Position numbers and translations under genes: made by a program. From NCBI GenBank assembly GCA_019241735.1, contig JAFAWN010000065.1, forward strand, positions 1 through 6,636: a DNA stretch of 6,636 bases, given 5' to 3'. The stretch's first letter is position 1. Every line of letters starts with the position of its first letter. The notes beneath the pieces were generated by a model that was not told the origin of the DNA, did not search any database, and worked only from the letters and a program-made list of their open reading frames with translations. Of this stretch, positions 5,103-6,636 are shown in pieces. The DNA is from Terriglobales bacterium (GTDB lineage: Bacteria; Acidobacteriota; Terriglobia; Terriglobales; Acidobacteriaceae).

Positions 5103-6636
5103 TTACTCGCCCTGATTGGCACCGCCTGTGGCCCGGGTCAGGTTTTTCATTTCTTCCTGATTGATTTTGATCTGGCGCGACTTTTCCATGCGATCACGCA
5201 GGCTGGCGACGAACAGCCCGAATAATTCGCCCTGTTTAGCCTGCAAGAGCGAGTCGCGAATCTGATCTTTCTTGGCGGCGAAATCCCCGGCGGGTGGTTC
5301 TTGCTTTTCAATCACTGCCAGCACGGCTCCGGCATTCCCCAGTGTAAGCGGACCACTGATTTCACCCGGTTTCAGGGTGAAAGCTACAGAAGCCGGCCCG
5401 GTCATCGAACCAATGTCTGGCACTTGGCCGTCGGGGGAAACAAAATCGCTGGTCTTCAATGTGGCGCCCAGTTCTTTGGCGGCCTTCTCTAGACTGTGCT
5501 CCGTCTTAGCCCGGTCAGAGAGTTCGCGGGTCTTCTGCGACAGCAGGCTGCTTTCACGCTCATTCTTGAATTCCGTCTCCACGCGGCCACGGATCTCATC
5601 GTAGGTGGGCGTTGCTGGAGGCTTGATGGCCGTCACTTCAAAAATTACATCCCCGCGCGCCAGCTGCACTTCGTCCGCTGGCGACTTGTCGCGCTGACTG
5701 AAGACCGCAGCCATGAATTGCGGAGAGGCTCCCAGCCCCGGCAACGAATCCGTCCGGCTCACAAAGTCAGTGGAGACGATCTGGAGGCCTTTCGCCGCTG
5801 CGGCCTTGTCGAGGCCGATGGTACGCGCTTGCGAGAGCACCTCCCGGGCTTCTGCAAGTGCAGCTTGCGATCCCTTGGATTGCCTCAACGCGGCGGTCAT
5901 TTGTTCTTTGACCTCGTCCGGGCTTTTTAAATGAGCATCCTGCTTATCATCAACCTTAATGATATCGAAGGCGTAACCGGCATTGATTACATCGCTGACA
6001 GCGCCCTTCGGAAGTGAAAATGCCGCCTGCTCGACCGCCGGAGCAGGGAACCTGCCACGCTGGATCCATCCCAGGGAGCCTCCATTTTTCGCGGTATCAG
6101 TGTCCTCGGAATACTTTTTTGCCAATTCTGCGAAATCCCCGCCGGCTTTCAATTGCCTTGATACGTCATCGGCTTTCTTTCGCGCTGCATCCGCGGCCTT
6201 CTGATCGACTTTGCCATAGGCGCCTGGCGGCGGAATTTTAAACAGTATGTGGCGGACGTTTACCTGCTCCGGCACGCGGAACTCCTCCCGGTGCTGGCGA
6301 TAGTAGCCCTGCAAATCATCTGGCGTAATTGGAGTTTGGGCCTCGATCCTGACGGTATCAATCAACACATATCGCAGTTTGCGTTTTTCCGGGATCGAGT
6401 TGTTGTAGCCCGCCTTGTTACGGTCGTAGAACGCCCTGAGCTCAAGATCTGTTGGATTAATCTCTTTCAGGATGTCATCTTTGCGGAACAACGCGTAGCT
6501 GAACTTCACTTTCGAGTTCTGCTTCTCAAACTCCTGACGGATTTCTGCATCACTGATTACCGCGCTGCCAGTCACCAGTGCGCGAACCTTGTCGGCAAGA
6601 ATCTCGTCCTTAACTGCCTGCTCGAACTGCGGCACA
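5103..6636 (-). CDS. SurA/PpiD-like periplasmic parvulin-type peptidyl-prolyl isomerase/chaperone, N-terminus beyond the window
   Basis: The frame stays open to the window edge, so the GTG at 6635-6633 is probably an internal valine. The family usually begins with a membrane anchor or signal and a SurA-type helical region, perhaps 100 or more residues missing here. Of the 511 visible codons (stop included), residues 1-125 are the end of the helical chaperone region. Residues 126-232 form the parvulin domain (VNVRHILFKI, GGDFAELAKKYSEDTDTAKN, GGSLGWIQRGRFPAPAVEQA, ending IIKVDD). Residues 305-340 and 413-446 resemble decayed parvulin-like strands, followed by a charged helical tail. Such proteins help fold outer-membrane or secreted proteins in the periplasm. 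His129 of the first parvulin strand is present, but the usual His of the last strand (GYHIIKV or similar) is Asp224 here (bases 5966-5964), so isomerase activity is doubtful, as known for E. coli PpiD. malQ follows on the same strand. Confidence 0.92.
   Translation of the reverse strand, partial: VPQFEQAVKDEILADKVRALVTGSAVISDAEIRQEFEKQNSKVKFSYALFRKDDILKEINPTDLELRAFYDRNKAGYNNSIPEKRKLRYVLIDTVRIEAQTPITPDDLQGYYRQHREEFRVPEQVNVRHILFKIPPPGAYGKVDQKAADAARKKADDVSRQLKAGGDFAELAKKYSEDTDTAKNGGSLGWIQRGRFPAPAVEQAAFSLPKGAVSDVINAGYAFDIIKVDDKQDAHLKSPDEVKEQMTAALRQSKGSQAALAEAREVLSQARTIGLDKAAAAKGLQIVSTDFVSRTDSLPGLGASPQFMAAVFSQRDKSPADEVQLARGDVIFEVTAIKPPATPTYDEIRGRVETEFKNERESSLLSQKTRELSDRAKTEHSLEKAAKELGATLKTSDFVSPDGQVPDIGSMTGPASVAFTLKPGEISGPLTLGNAGAVLAVIEKQEPPAGDFAAKKDQIRDSLLQAKQGELFGLFVASLRDRMEKSRQIKINQEEMKNLTRATGGANQGE

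Noticed and set aside
5496..5934. Plus-strand frames of 70-145 codons opposite the parvulin gene
   Set aside because: Low-information, Arg/Ser/Leu-rich antisense frames over a well-supported gene.
6633..6635. GTG on the minus strand as the start of the parvulin gene
   Set aside because: It lies at the window edge within the SurA-type region, with no signal peptide or membrane anchor; the true start must be upstream, outside the window.

Overview
This 6.6 kb window reads as ordinary bacterial chromosome, moderately GC-rich, with six substantial protein genes and short intergenic gaps. I infer an Acidobacteriota-like organism from the gene repertoire, the TTG starts, the weak Shine-Dalgarno sites and the general flavour of the proteins. 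No rRNA or other phylogenetic marker is present, so this is only a moderate inference. I see no mobile element, CRISPR array, tRNA, rRNA or att site.

Left part (1-2671, + strand): three tightly packed genes, each junction overlapping by TTGA. They are a 5'-truncated crotonase-family enoyl-CoA hydratase/isomerase, a YbgC-type hotdog acyl-CoA thioesterase, and a histidine ammonia-lyase (HutH) with its MIO-forming Ala-Ser-Gly and the main HAL active-site residues. None of the other hut genes (hutU, hutI, hutG) is in the window. The lyase is therefore co-transcribed with acyl-CoA enzymes rather than sitting in a classical hut operon, at least as far as can be seen.

Middle (2672-3519): a 227-base gap holds a perfect TTGACA -35 element, a 9-bp perfect inverted repeat and a short reading frame whose TAA overlaps the next gene's ATG. 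The opposite strand has an unbroken 74-codon frame without a normal start. A 179-residue regulator follows, with an N-terminal CxxC/CxxC zinc-ribbon-like motif and an XRE-type helix-turn-helix. It ends at a strong intrinsic terminator with a UUCG tetraloop.

Right part (3520-6636, - strand): a complete GH77 4-alpha-glucanotransferase (malQ), and upstream of it on the same strand a large SurA/PpiD-like parvulin whose N-terminus runs off the window. They are 50 bases apart and may be co-transcribed, although their functions (alpha-glucan metabolism versus envelope protein folding) are unrelated. The regulator and malQ converge on the terminator region.

Nothing here is clearly a new system. The items most worth a second look are the lyase-thioesterase-crotonase operon and the small-ORF/inverted-repeat leader of the regulator.
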